DNA from: Bolinopsis microptera
Lineage: Eukaryota > Ctenophora > Tentaculata > Lobata > Bolinopsidae
Assembly: GCF_026151205.1 (NCBI RefSeq)
Contig: NC_087083.1
Location: 8,243,460-8,307,459, forward strand
Length of the DNA: 64,000 nucleotides
Direction of reading: 5' to 3'
The notes beneath the pieces are model-generated. The model worked only from the letters and a program-made list of their open reading frames with translations. It was not told the DNA's origin and made no database searches. Below are positions 46,862 through 57,464 of the stretch, in pieces (positions within the stretch are counted from its first letter, which is position 1; the number at the start of each line of letters is the position of its first letter). The position numbers and the translations under genes were made by a program.

Positions 46862-49800
46862 TTAAAGGTTAGAGATGTGAAGTTTTGAGTCCGCACCACC
46901 ACTGATAACACGCCCTTCCAACCAATCACAGCACAGTACTTTGTCTTCGTGGGTACCTGGTAACAGTGTTACGGTTAGCTTCGACAAAATAGCGAAACAT
47001 TATGTTTAGTATTATGTGGCATTGCAATTATTTTAAATGTGTGTCAAACCTATTGTTTCGCCGAACAAAAATTGACATAAGAATTAAGAACGTAAGCACT
47101 ATAACTACCTATACCCCCCCCCCCCTCCCCCCAGCTAACCAGTCTCCCCCCTCATACACAGGTTGCAGTATAAACAATGTTGGTGTACCAAACCAAAGTC
47201 TATTGTTCACGGTAAATAGTCATTTGTCATGGTACTTTAGTTCAATGTAGTGCGCTTATCATTGTTACATAACTAATTACTACACTAATAGTTACTTAGT
47301 CACTGTGTGATTATCTAACTAATTAATTAATTAAACCAGTATTATCTAACTAATTAATTAATTAAACCAGTATTATCTAACTAATTAACTAATTAAACCA
47401 GTATTATCTAACTCACTTATAACAGCAAGATGAGACCTAGGGCTCCTGATATCCCACAAGAGAGTCCTGCCATCGTACGAGCCGGATACCATCTCCACAT
47501 CACTGGTAGGTGACCACTTAACACATGACACCCACATGTCATGTCCCTGTAGTGTGCTGTGTACTATTGTACCGCTTGAGCCACGAGGATCAAACAACCT
47601 GTTGGGTTAATTAATTATATAATAAATTAATTAGATAAATAATTAATTATACAATTAATTAATTAGATTAGTATAATTATCATAGTGCATACATTGCACC
47701 GGGAAGGTGATATTTGTTCCTTTAATTTGTACACTTGATTTGTACACTTGATCACACAGGTCAGTAACAGTAATTATACATATTATTATTATTACTTTCT
47801 TTTTGTACGACCGCCCACGTGTAAATCATATGAGAAATAGGAAGTTGCATAGTAACCATGGTAAGATGGTAACGGTGCGGTGTTGAAACACGCGCGTGCA
47901 ATGATTGTTTTAACGTTTTTTAAATAAGAATTTTAGTCATGGATCTGACGACATTCCCGTCTATATAACTTCCGCCCCGGGGTTTGAGACTTGGAATACC
48001 TCAAGGGACCCATTAGAAACAAATTTGGCTTGGGTAGAAATTTTGGCTATGGTGCAGTTTTGCGCAATTGACCACGCCCTTTTTTGGCGCTTTTGCAACT
48101 TTAGAATCAAAATAACTCCGCTTCTAATTGGAATTAGAAGCTCAGCTTGGCTTTAAAGTTGTTCAGAATCATCACATTTAGGGGGGTAGAGCATAATCTT
48201 AAAGTCAACAGACATCGGGTTGTTGAGTTATGTGACCACACCCTTATTTACCCTCGCGAGTCGTGATTTTCACACTAAATACGAGATATCTCGGCTTCTG
48301 ATTGAGCTACGTGCTCATCCTGGGCATTAAAATGTTCAGAATCATCACATTGAGTAGGGTAGAGCACAATTTCAAAGTCCTCAGATGTCAGGTTGTTGAG
48401 TTATTAGGCCCCAACCTGTTTTTACGCTCTCGCGGGTAGCGATTGCAGCGCTTAAAATCAAAATAACTCAGCTTCCAATTGAAGTTAGGAGCAAAACTCG
48501 GGGCAGCAAAATGTTCACAATCATCACATTGAGTGGGGTAGAACGTAGTTTCAAAGTCCTCAGACGTCAGGTTGTTGAGTTATTAGGCCCCGCCCAAATG
48601 TTTACGCACTCGCGAGTCCCGATTCGGACGCTTAAAATCAAAATAACTCTGCTTCTGATTAGAGTTAGGAACTAAACTTGGGCATAAAAATGTTCAGAAT
48701 CATCACATTGAGTGGGGTAGAACGTAGTTTCAAAGTCCTCAGACGTCAGGTTGTTGAGTTATTAGGCCCACACCATAGTATTTATGCTCTCGCGAGTCGC
48801 GAGTGGACACTTAAAATAAAAATAGCTCGGCTTCTGATTAGAGTTAGGAACAAAACTTGGGCATAGAAATGTTCAGAATTATCACATTGAGTGGGGTAGA
48901 ACGTGGTTTCAAAGTCTTCAGACGTCAGGTTGTTGAGTTATTAGGCGGAACCCTATTTTTACGCTCTCGCAAGTCGACACTTAAAATCAAAATAACTCGG
49001 CTCCTGATTAGAGTTAGGAACAAAAGTTGGGCATGGAAATGTTCAGAATTATCATATTAAGTGGGGTAGAACATGGTTTCAAAGTCTTCAGACGTCAGGT
49101 TGTTGAGTTATTAGGCGGAACCCTATTTTTACACTCTCGCAAGTCGCGAGTCGACACCTAAAATCAAAATAACTCGGCATTAAAATGTTTAGAATCATCA
49201 CATTGAGTAGGGTAGAGTACAATTTCAAAGTCCTCAGATGTCAGGTTGTTGAGTTATTAGGCCCCAACCTGTTTTTACGCTCTTGCGGGTAGCGATTGCA
49301 GCGCTTAAAATCAAAATAACTCAGCTTCCAATTGAAGTTAGGAGCAAAACTCGGGCAGCAAAATGTTCACAATCATCACATTGAGTGGGGTAGAACGTAG
49401 TTTCAAAGTCTTCAGACGTCAGGTTGTTGAGTTATTAGGCGGAACCCTATTTTTACGCTCTCGCAAGTCGACACTTAAAATCAAAATAACTCGGCTCCTG
49501 ATTAGAGTCTGGAACAAAAGTTTGGCATGGAAATGTTCAGAATTATCATATTAAGTGGGGTAGAACGTGGTTTCAAAGTCTTCAGACGTCAGGTTGTTGA
49601 GTTATTAGGCAGCACCCTATTTTTTGAAAATTAAATTAATAACCAGAAAAAGTAAGTTTCGCCCAGAGCAAACAGTGAATACTCTATAAATCCCGTACAA
49701 CCACACTCTTTCCCACTCAATGTGATAATTCTGACCATTTTTATGTCCACGTTTAGTTCCTAACTCCAATCAGAAGCCGAGTTATTTTGATTTTAAGTGT

Positions 49801-52800
49801 CGACTCGGGACTCGCGAGAGCGTAAAAATAGGGTTCCGCCTAATAACTCAACAACCTGACGTCTGAAGACTTTGAAACCACGTTCTACCCCACTTAATAT
49901 GATAATTTTGAACATTTCCACGCCCAAGTTTTGTTCCTAACTCTAATCAGAAGCCGAGTTATTTTGATTTTAAGTGTCGACTCGCGAGAGCGTAAAAATA
50001 GGGTTCCGCCTAATAACTCAACAACCTGACGTCTGAAGACTTTGAAACCACGTTCTACCCCACTTAATATGATAATTTTGAACATTTCCACGCCCAAGTT
50101 TTGTTCCTAACTCTAATCAGAAGCCGAGTTATTTTGATTTTAAGTGTCGATCTCGCGACTCGCGAGAGTGTAAAAATAGGGTTCCGCCTAATAACTCAAC
50201 AACCTGACGTCTGAAGACTTTGAAACTATGTTCTACCCCACTTAATATGATAATTCTGAACATTTCCATGCCCAACTTTTGTTCCTAACTCTAATCAGGA
50301 GCCGAGTTATTTTGATTTTAAGTGTCGACTTGCGAGAGCGTAAAAATAGGGTTCCGCCTAATAACTCAACAACCTGACGTCTGAAGACTTTGAAACCACG
50401 TTCTACCCCACTCAATGTGATAATTCTGAACATTTCCATGCCCAAGTTTTGTTCCTAACTCTAATCAGAAGCCGAGTTATTTTGATTTTAAGTGTCCACT
50501 CGCGACTCGCGAGAGCGTAAATACTATGGTGTGGGCCTAATAACTCAACAACCTGACGTCTGAGGACTTTGAAACTACGTTCTACCCCACTCAATGTGAT
50601 GATTCTGGACATTTTAATGCCCAAGTTTAGTTCCTAACTCTAATCAGAAGCAGAGTTATTTTGATTTTAAGCGTCGAATCGGGACTCGCGAGTGCGTAAA
50701 CATTTGGGCGGGGCCTAATAACTCAACAACCTGACGTCTGAGGACTTTGAAACTACGTTCTACCCCACTCAATGTGATGATTGTGAACATTTTGCTGCCC
50801 GAGTTTTGCTCCTAACTTCAATTGGAAGCTGAGTTATTTTGATTTTAAGCGCTGCAATCGCTACCCGCGAGAGCGTAAAAACAGGTTGGGGCCGAATAAC
50901 TCAACAACCTGACATCTGAGGACTTTGAAATTGTGCTCTACCCTACTCAATGTGATGATTCTGAACATTTTAATGCCCAGGATGAGCACGTAGCTCAATC
51001 AGAAGCCGAGATATCTCGTATTTAGTGTGAAAATCACGACTCGCGAGGGTAAATAAGGGTGTGGTCACATAACTCAACAACCCGATGTCTGTTGACTTTA
51101 AAATTATGCTCTACCCCCCTAAATGTGATGATTCTGAACAACTTTAAAGCCAAGCTGAGCTTCTAATTCCAATTAGAAGCGGAGTTATTTTGATTCTAAA
51201 GTTGCAAAAGCGCCAAAAAAGGGCGTGGTCAATTGCGCAAAACTGCACCATAGCCAAAATTTCTACCCAAGCCAAATTTGTTTCTAATGGGTCCCTTGAG
51301 GTATTCCAAGTCTCAAACCCCGGGGCGGAAGTTATATAGACGGGAATGTCGTCAGATCCATGACTATTTGTGGTAATTAGTAATTACGTCGTGTTCAGTG
51401 CGAGCTGCATTTTAATGGGCTGTATACTCGGATGTGACGGATATTTTTTGATGCTATAAAAACTGAGTACCAAAGAATACTATTACTTTCCTCCCTGTGA
51501 TCACGGGCTTTATAGTTATTATATATAAGAGTAACCATTAAACTGACCTGACGTATTTGTCGGATGAACCTGTAGCAATAAGCTGTGACCTGTCTGACCA
51601 AGCCACACTCTGAAGAGACGAGGTCACTGTGATAGTTCTCGCGCTGCAATATAAACAGTTTAGGTTAACGTGAAAGTGAATTAATGAAATTTAAGGATAT
51701 ATGTTAAAATTTAAATCGATATATTTTGAAGCTTCGAAAACACTTCACTGAAATATTTTGAAGTTACAATAAGTTCAACACACGATGCTCAAAGTGAAAC
51801 AACTTCACATTCAAATTATTTTTATGTTCATGTCAAACTGGAAGCCAAGTAAAAGTGAAAAAGCCCAACAAACCATGACATGAGCTGAGTGTCCCATATT
51901 TTGACAGACATATCGCAAGAAGAAGTTATCAGCTGAGAGTTATCTTTCCAGCACACGCCTGTTACTGCTTGCGTGTGACCACCTTGAGGAGTGTGATTAT
52001 GTAAGGTATGTAAGGTATGTAAGGTATGTAAGGTATGTAAGGTATGTAAGGTATGTAAGGTATGTAAGGTATGTAAGGCTAGGTATGTAAAGGTACACGC
52101 TTGTTACTGCTTGTGTGTGACCAGCTTGAGGCGTGTGATTATGTGTTTACCAACTAATAAAACCATTAACTGTGCATGGAACATAGTAATAATGTTACGT
52201 AAGTGAACCACTTAAAACATCAAAGGCTGAAACATGATTATAAAATGAAGTCCCTATCTCCCCATCGTTAACCCGTAAGGGGTTGCACCAGGGGCGGTGG
52301 TAACAGAACTTCAAGACTCTCGGAGTCTGTTGTCGATATCTATGTATAATATATTTATAGTATATAATTTGGGAGTCTCTCTCTCCAGCAGCAGGAGTTG
52401 GAGAATGGGGACGCGTTGTGAAAGCCACCGCAAGGAAGGCTTACAGTCGACGCCGACCAATCAAAAGAAGATTATAAAATGTTTGAAATCCTCGAAAAAA
52501 TCAACAACTTTAATTGTTGGTTGGTTCATCTTCAATTAATCGACCAATTTGTACATCCTCATTCAAATTACTAATAATTTCAAAGAATCTATAAATCTCA
52601 AAACATGCTATTTAGTTCTAGAGACACAGTTCCAAACAAAGTACCTAATGTCAAAAGAGGGGTTCTGAGGAGGGCTGATTGGGGGGAGCCAGCGTTTTTC
52701 TTGCGTTTGCTGCGTGGGTCACTATCACATGGCTCGTTGAGGGAAGTAGACCACACCTGAACATGTTCAAACGATTTAATGTTTAAAATGATGAATTGGA

Positions 52801-53601
52801 TTGTATTTTTGAGATCACTACAGTCAACGCCCTCGTTTTTTGTAAAAGTTTTGTAAAAGTTTTTTACTTGTAAAAGTCTACTACTGAAACGTGAGTTTCA
52901 AGGCTACACTTTATTTATATAGGTTTAGAGATACCAATTAAGAACATTACCTTCAAATGAGTATCCCATGAACCACTGGCAACCTGTTCTGTTGAAGGGC
53001 TTACAGCACAACAATTCACTGTCTCTGTATGTCCTTTCAAGGTATACAGAGATGTACATTCAGTGTCATCAACAGCAACAAAGCTCAGATTCTGATCTAA
53101 AGACGATGTCACTAATAAATGTTTCTGCTTTTCATTTTCTTTGTACTGCTTGATATATCCAATGCTTTTGATAGGTTTGCTGTGTATTTCATATGTTTTA
53201 TTGGATCCATCTAAACTGATGACTGCTAATTGTCCATTGTACAGTCCAGCAAAACAAAGAGGATCTATTGCTACCACCCCACCAATCCAATCGTCTAGAT
53301 CAATAACAACAGATTCCTCGGGAGCCTTTCGCTTTTCTTGGTACTCTATTTCCAATGCTACCTCACCAGAGAAATTGGAACTCTCACAGTATTTTCTGAG
53401 AGTATTTTGAAGGATTTCATCACCAACTCGGAAGCTGAATTCAGTGTCTGATTCTGATATTTCAAGAAGGTTCTTGATCAGATCCTGCAATTCAACTTGA
53501 GACGAGTTGCTTGAAACCGAGAAAACATTCTGATCGATCACATACTGTTCTTCTGTTGTTTTCAGTTTAATCTGAATTTGCTGGTCGGCTGCAGTTATCA
53601 T
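46862..53601 (-). CDS. WDR12: WDR12 / Ytm1 ribosome-biogenesis WD40 protein, complete, 6 exons
   Basis: Exons 52951-53601, 52645-52756, 51880-51982, 51548-51643, 47417-47598 and 46862-46956; total 1,239 nt, 412 residues, all phases joining. WDR12 works in the PeBoW complex (with PES1 and BOP1) in 60S assembly in the nucleolus. Residues 1-90 form the ubiquitin-like NLE domain, followed by WD repeats: GHTETVNCCAV...ASGSWD, then SKRKKNAGS (basic linker), GGHTQAVTGVCW...IWD, SLQSVAWSDRSQLIATGSSD, DPRGSSG...VKWSPTSDVEMVSGSYDG...LWD, and the final DWLEGRVISGGADSKL. The start is ATG at 53601-53599. A strong acceptor (cttgacttttgcag, exon from 53608) suggests a spliced 5' UTR. The exon 3 donor (CTCAT/gtcatg) is weak. 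Confidence 0.92.
47311..47412. repeat. AT-rich tandem repeat at the WDR12 exon 5 donor
   Basis: Three to four units of about 36 bp (tatctaactaattaattaattaaaccagtat). The first unit begins inside the donor context (minus: gtgagttagataatactgg). Confidence 0.7.
47934..51366. mobile_element. 3.4-kb foldback element in WDR12 intron 4
   Basis: Left end TAGTCATGGATCTGACGAC, right end its exact inverse. Each arm of about 1.7 kb contains about nine tandem units of 165-180 bp, each with gttcagaatcatcacattgag, gtcctcagacgtcagg and an acgctctcgcgagtcg box. A short unpaired centre is near 49,620-49,700. A possible 3-bp target duplication (ttt) flanks it. The minus and plus frames of 60-70 codons inside are repeats of the same unit, not genes. 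Long inverted arms made of tandem units are the FB/foldback design. Confidence 0.8.
51960..52145 (-). repeat. Duplicated WDR12 exon 3 acceptor plus gtatgtaagg minisatellite
   Basis: The acceptor region (minus: ...aatcacactcctcaag/GTGGTCACACG, true junction 51983/51982) recurs diverged at about 52095-52145 (aatcacacgcctcaag/CTGGTCACAC). About eight 10-bp units (gtatgtaagg) lie between them at 52003-52080. Confidence 0.75.
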
Positions 53602-53633
53602 TGCTAAACTGCAAAAGTCAAGGTGAAAACATA

Positions 53634-54401
53634 CAGGGTGGGCCAAAAGTCAGTACCCATACGTTGGCCTTAATAGCTCCGCCGTGTTTTATATTTGAGA
53701 GCTGTTGCTTTGCAGATGGCATACTGTACTTACTGGTTCGAGGATTCCGTCGTCAAAATTTGAAAATTCGAATATTTTAGACCACGCCCATTCAATATTA
53801 AAACACCTATATTGTTTTCTCTGAACATGATGAACGCCTAATTTTTTCAGAGACGGTAGATTATCAAATGTTGCATATGATCTGAAAACATGAGGCAAAA
53901 CGGATTAGAAATGACGAAGTTATCAAGCATTTTATGTATCTCGTTAACAATATTGACTGGGTGATTATGTGACACCGTGACACGACACCTTAATTGGGCA
54001 CCCTTAACAATTCCCATAATGTTTAACGGGGTAGTTAACGGGGGCACCTTATCACGTGATTAGGTAAACCAATCACCTGATCACACGTAATGAATAAACT
54101 CGTTATGCTTCATATCTCGGTCATCTGAGAAGCTACAGTTCTAATTCTTTCAGGACAAACGTAATTCGAATGGCCCAAACACAATTCAATAACATTTAGC
54201 TTGATCAGACTATCCAAACTATCAAATAAATGTGAAAATGAACCTCCATTTGAAAAAAATGAACGCGAATATTTTTCGAGTTGACAAATTCCTCGAACCA
54301 GTGGTGGTACTAAGTCATACCAGAAAGAAGTATTTAAATTGGGCACTCAGTGACTGAGCTATAAAGGCCAACGTATGGGTACTGACTTTTGGCTCACCCT
54401 G
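53634..54401. mobile_element. TA-flanked MITE, copy 2, inverted relative to copy 1
   Basis: 768 bp, same termini as the copy at 42371-43137 with few differences, TA at 53632-53633 and 54402-54403. It starts 33 bp upstream of the WDR12 ATG, probably inside a 5' UTR intron. Confidence 0.8.
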
Positions 54402-54702
54402 TATAATAATCAAATCCGAAGATCAAGACAATTAACATGTAAGTTCTTCAGAAGTTACTTTCTTATTTCAAAAACCTCTCCCAGTAGAATTAAATCTTTA
54501 GACTTTAAATGAAAGTATCAACGAAAGTATAAATGATGTATATATATCATGAATAATTCGATGGCTTTCAACTCCTTATGAAATAGTTTGGGCCTGCACC
54601 ATCTGTCATATCACATGACAGTGCTGTGTAGTTTTTTTGCACTCTGATTATCAAATTCTCTGATCTTCAGCTATTATTGCTATTGCAACAGGGGCTGAGA
54701 TA

Positions 54703-55091
54703 GGGGGGGAGCCAAGTGGATATTTGTAGATATTTGTAGATTAATGTAGGATGGATAATCCACGAAAAAAGTGGATGACATTCTACAAATTTATACATTT
54801 ATCTCCAAAAATTCAGTAGAATTTCCGGGCACATATTTGAGATTACATTTTTTGTAGATAAATGTAGATATTTGTAGATTATTGTCAATGGATAATTCAC
54901 GAAAATTCTACAAATTCTACAAATTTATACATTTATCTCCAAAAATTCAGTAGAATTTCTGGGCACATATTTGAGATATACATTTTTTGTAGATAAATGT
55001 AGATATTTGTAGATTATTGTAATGGATAATTCACGAAAAAGTGGATGACATTATCCAAATATCTACAAATATCCACTTGGACCCCCCCCCC
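54703..55091. mobile_element. hAT-type MITE with G-run TIRs
   Basis: Target duplication CTGAGATA (54695-54702 and 55092-55099), exactly 8 bp. The ends are a G run followed by gccaagtggatatttgtag and the inverse (ctacaaatatccacttgg, C run). 389 bp, with internal repeats of tttgtagataaatgtagatatttgtag type. Confidence 0.8.
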
Positions 55092-55344
55092 CTGAGATAG
55101 CACTGCTTCCATTTGGTGCTGTAAAACAGCAGTAAACAATGGCAAATAAGAACTTAAGGGGCAACTTGAGGGGTAATATATATACCATAGGGTACCTTTT
55201 CATATCTCATATCTTTGAAGTGTTTTGGCAGGGTCAATTTTTTTTTATCTCACACTTATTTTACTTCGGAGTATTCCAACAGCCACATTGTTACACAAGT
55301 GTAACTAGCCAATTACAGGAAGCCGAAGGATTTAATTAGGCCAG

Positions 55345-55592
55345 TGACGGTTAAGGTAGTGTGTACCATACTTTCTTCGCCCGAGACTTCGCTGCAATGG
55401 ACAGCTTCTCATTTAACCCTCACACACGATTTCTCGAATATTCGGCTGAGTAGACCGGGGGGCTGCATAGACCACTCAGGATCTTTAGCTGAATGTCGAC
55501 GACACTCACCCCACGACTAGGCAGGCAGTGGGTTTCGAACTCACAATCTCACGATTACAAATCCGATGATTAACCAACTACGCTAATTGGCT
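55345..55592 (-). mobile_element. tRNA-derived SINE
   Basis: On the minus strand it starts with a tRNA-like head: A box TAGCGTAGTTGG, an anticodon-loop-like TTTGTAA (tRNA-Thr UGU-like) and B box GAGTTCGAAACCC. A non-tRNA body of about 180 bp follows. The 3' end near 55345 is uncertain. Confidence 0.65.
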
Positions 55593-55633
55593 TTCACTCT
55601 TTGAATAGATTAACAACCTAGTAAAAGTTTTGT

Positions 55634-56185
55634 TTGGACACCGGTCTCCATCACGATACAAAATTAGGATTTTGGAATTTATTGTATAACCTACAGCTGA
55701 TGAGCTACAAAAATAAGATCTGGATTGACAGCATCGAAACAAATCTGCAATGCAGAACTGTCAGTAACAACAAGGAGACCAAGATACTCGGTGTGATCAC
55801 AAAGATCAAAAACAGTGGGCTGCTCCTAGACAAAAACAACTTTTTATTCGGGCACAACACGAGTAAAAATCTGGACAGCCGAATAATGGACTACATTCAC
55901 GGCAGCTCACCACTCTTTGCGAACATCCAAAAGATCATGGGTGGTGGCAGTGGTGAGGCCTGTCGTTTCTGTAACAGCTTCATTGATTCCCCCGTACACC
56001 AGCTCCTATTGTGTCTGGAGGTGCAAGACACCAGTTACCTGCAACTGAAAGAAGAGCTGGGTGGGGCAGACTCACATTCCTATCTAGATGAAGTGTTAAC
56101 AAAAAGCAGCACACAAAAAGCATTCATTAGGAGAGTCGAATTTCTTTGGGGACAAAATGATGCTCTCCAGGATTTATCCGACTAG
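55634..56185 (+). pseudogene. Non-LTR retrotransposon ORF C-terminal fragment
   Basis: 183 codons. A CRFCNSFIDSPVHQLLLC segment (Cx2Cx8HxxxxC) matches the zinc-knuckle-like finger found after the reverse transcriptase in many non-LTR elements. The reverse transcriptase core is missing, so the copy is 5'-truncated. The following sequence to about 56465 (ending in AATAAA) may be its 3' UTR. Confidence 0.5.
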
Positions 56186-57464
56186 AAAGATCATGAAATA
56201 AAGACTCTGCAAACATCTCAGAGAAATATTACCACCATAAAGAACAAAGAGGGAGTATCCTGGACCCCGAAATCCACCACTTTTCTGTACTTTCAGAGGT
56301 ACCAATGTGGCAGGAAACCAGGGCTCATGCTGCCGCTGAGCTAAAGCAGTAGAGGGGATGGCGGCTTCTCTAGGATCTAACACGTCCTGAAGCAGACCAA
56401 CACTATGTCCCAACGCACTGGTGTTGGGATGTCTGCCCCCGGTGCCTATCCGGGTCAATAAAGCAGTCAAGCATCATGTATGTTATGTTGAGCATTCTCA
56501 ACCAACAAATGTGGGAACTCCCACGAAAGACCAAAACAGATCTAAAGAGACACTTAACAACATTGGAAAATAGACTTCAATTTGTTTATATAATTTATAA
56601 AGCGTATATTATTGCCCACGTTAAGGGGCCTGTTAATAATTTATTAAATTATTAGCTATTTTAGATTTAATAATAATAACAGCTGCTAAGTAAATCGGTT
56701 TGAAGGAACAGACAGCAAGCTAGGTCTAGACACTCTGATGACGAGCCTACCATCCATCCAGAGTCTAAAATCTTCACTGTCTCGCTTGGTTTTGCATGTC
56801 AGGCTATTATGTAATATTGGTAGCAGTGGACAATTTCCGTTACCTCTGGATTGTGCTCAGCCAATTGCAACACTTGAATTACTTTATTGTATATATACTG
56901 TTTGACTCTGTTGTATTGTTTTGCATGTCAGGCTTCTTTCTCGGACTCTCACACAGGTACTGATGAGCACAAGCAGCAATGTGACCTACGTTCATTGTAT
57001 GTTATGACACGTCGTAGCCAAGCACTGTTCAACCATTGTATTGATGCAGCTGAAATAGAAGGGCTACGTTACATCACACTTAGATGAAAAAAGACAATTT
57101 TTGAGAAAAGACAATTTTATTATTCATCCATCATCACTAGCTCAATACACAATCAATTAATAAATTTAAAATATCCGAATAAACTTGATTTCAAAGTAGG
57201 TGATACAAGTATGCTAGCAGCTAGCGCGCTTGTATTTACTAATAATACACGCTGTTAGGTCTGACCACACCACCACTCACATGCCACAGCTGGTGAAAGG
57301 ACCCAGGCGCTATTAAGCTTTTATGAGCCCTGGTTGACTGCTGAGAGTGGCGACGTGTCTGACATTAATTTTGTTTTCCTTATAAAGAACTTATAAATTA
57401 AGTTATATAATTGTTATGCGATATTTAAGTCACAGCTGCTCGCAATACATTATTAAATTGACTC
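56186..57464. other. Unassigned region
   Basis: Apart from the possible retroelement tail at its start, I see no supported gene, RNA or repeat here. The short frames lack recognisable motifs. Confidence 0.4.

Noticed and set aside
48678..50624. Repeated 60-70-codon frames (FRIITLSGVERGFKV...)
   Set aside because: They are the same foldback unit translated on both strands of a palindrome; no real family.
53601..53646. Transposon-supplied N-terminal extension of WDR12 (AHPVCF...)
   Set aside because: The first codon is TTG, not ATG, and a strong splice acceptor lies between; ATG at 53601 fits the family start.
55525..55592. Functional tRNA-Thr gene
   Set aside because: The tRNA-like part is imperfect and runs straight into a longer body without a terminator, as in a SINE head.
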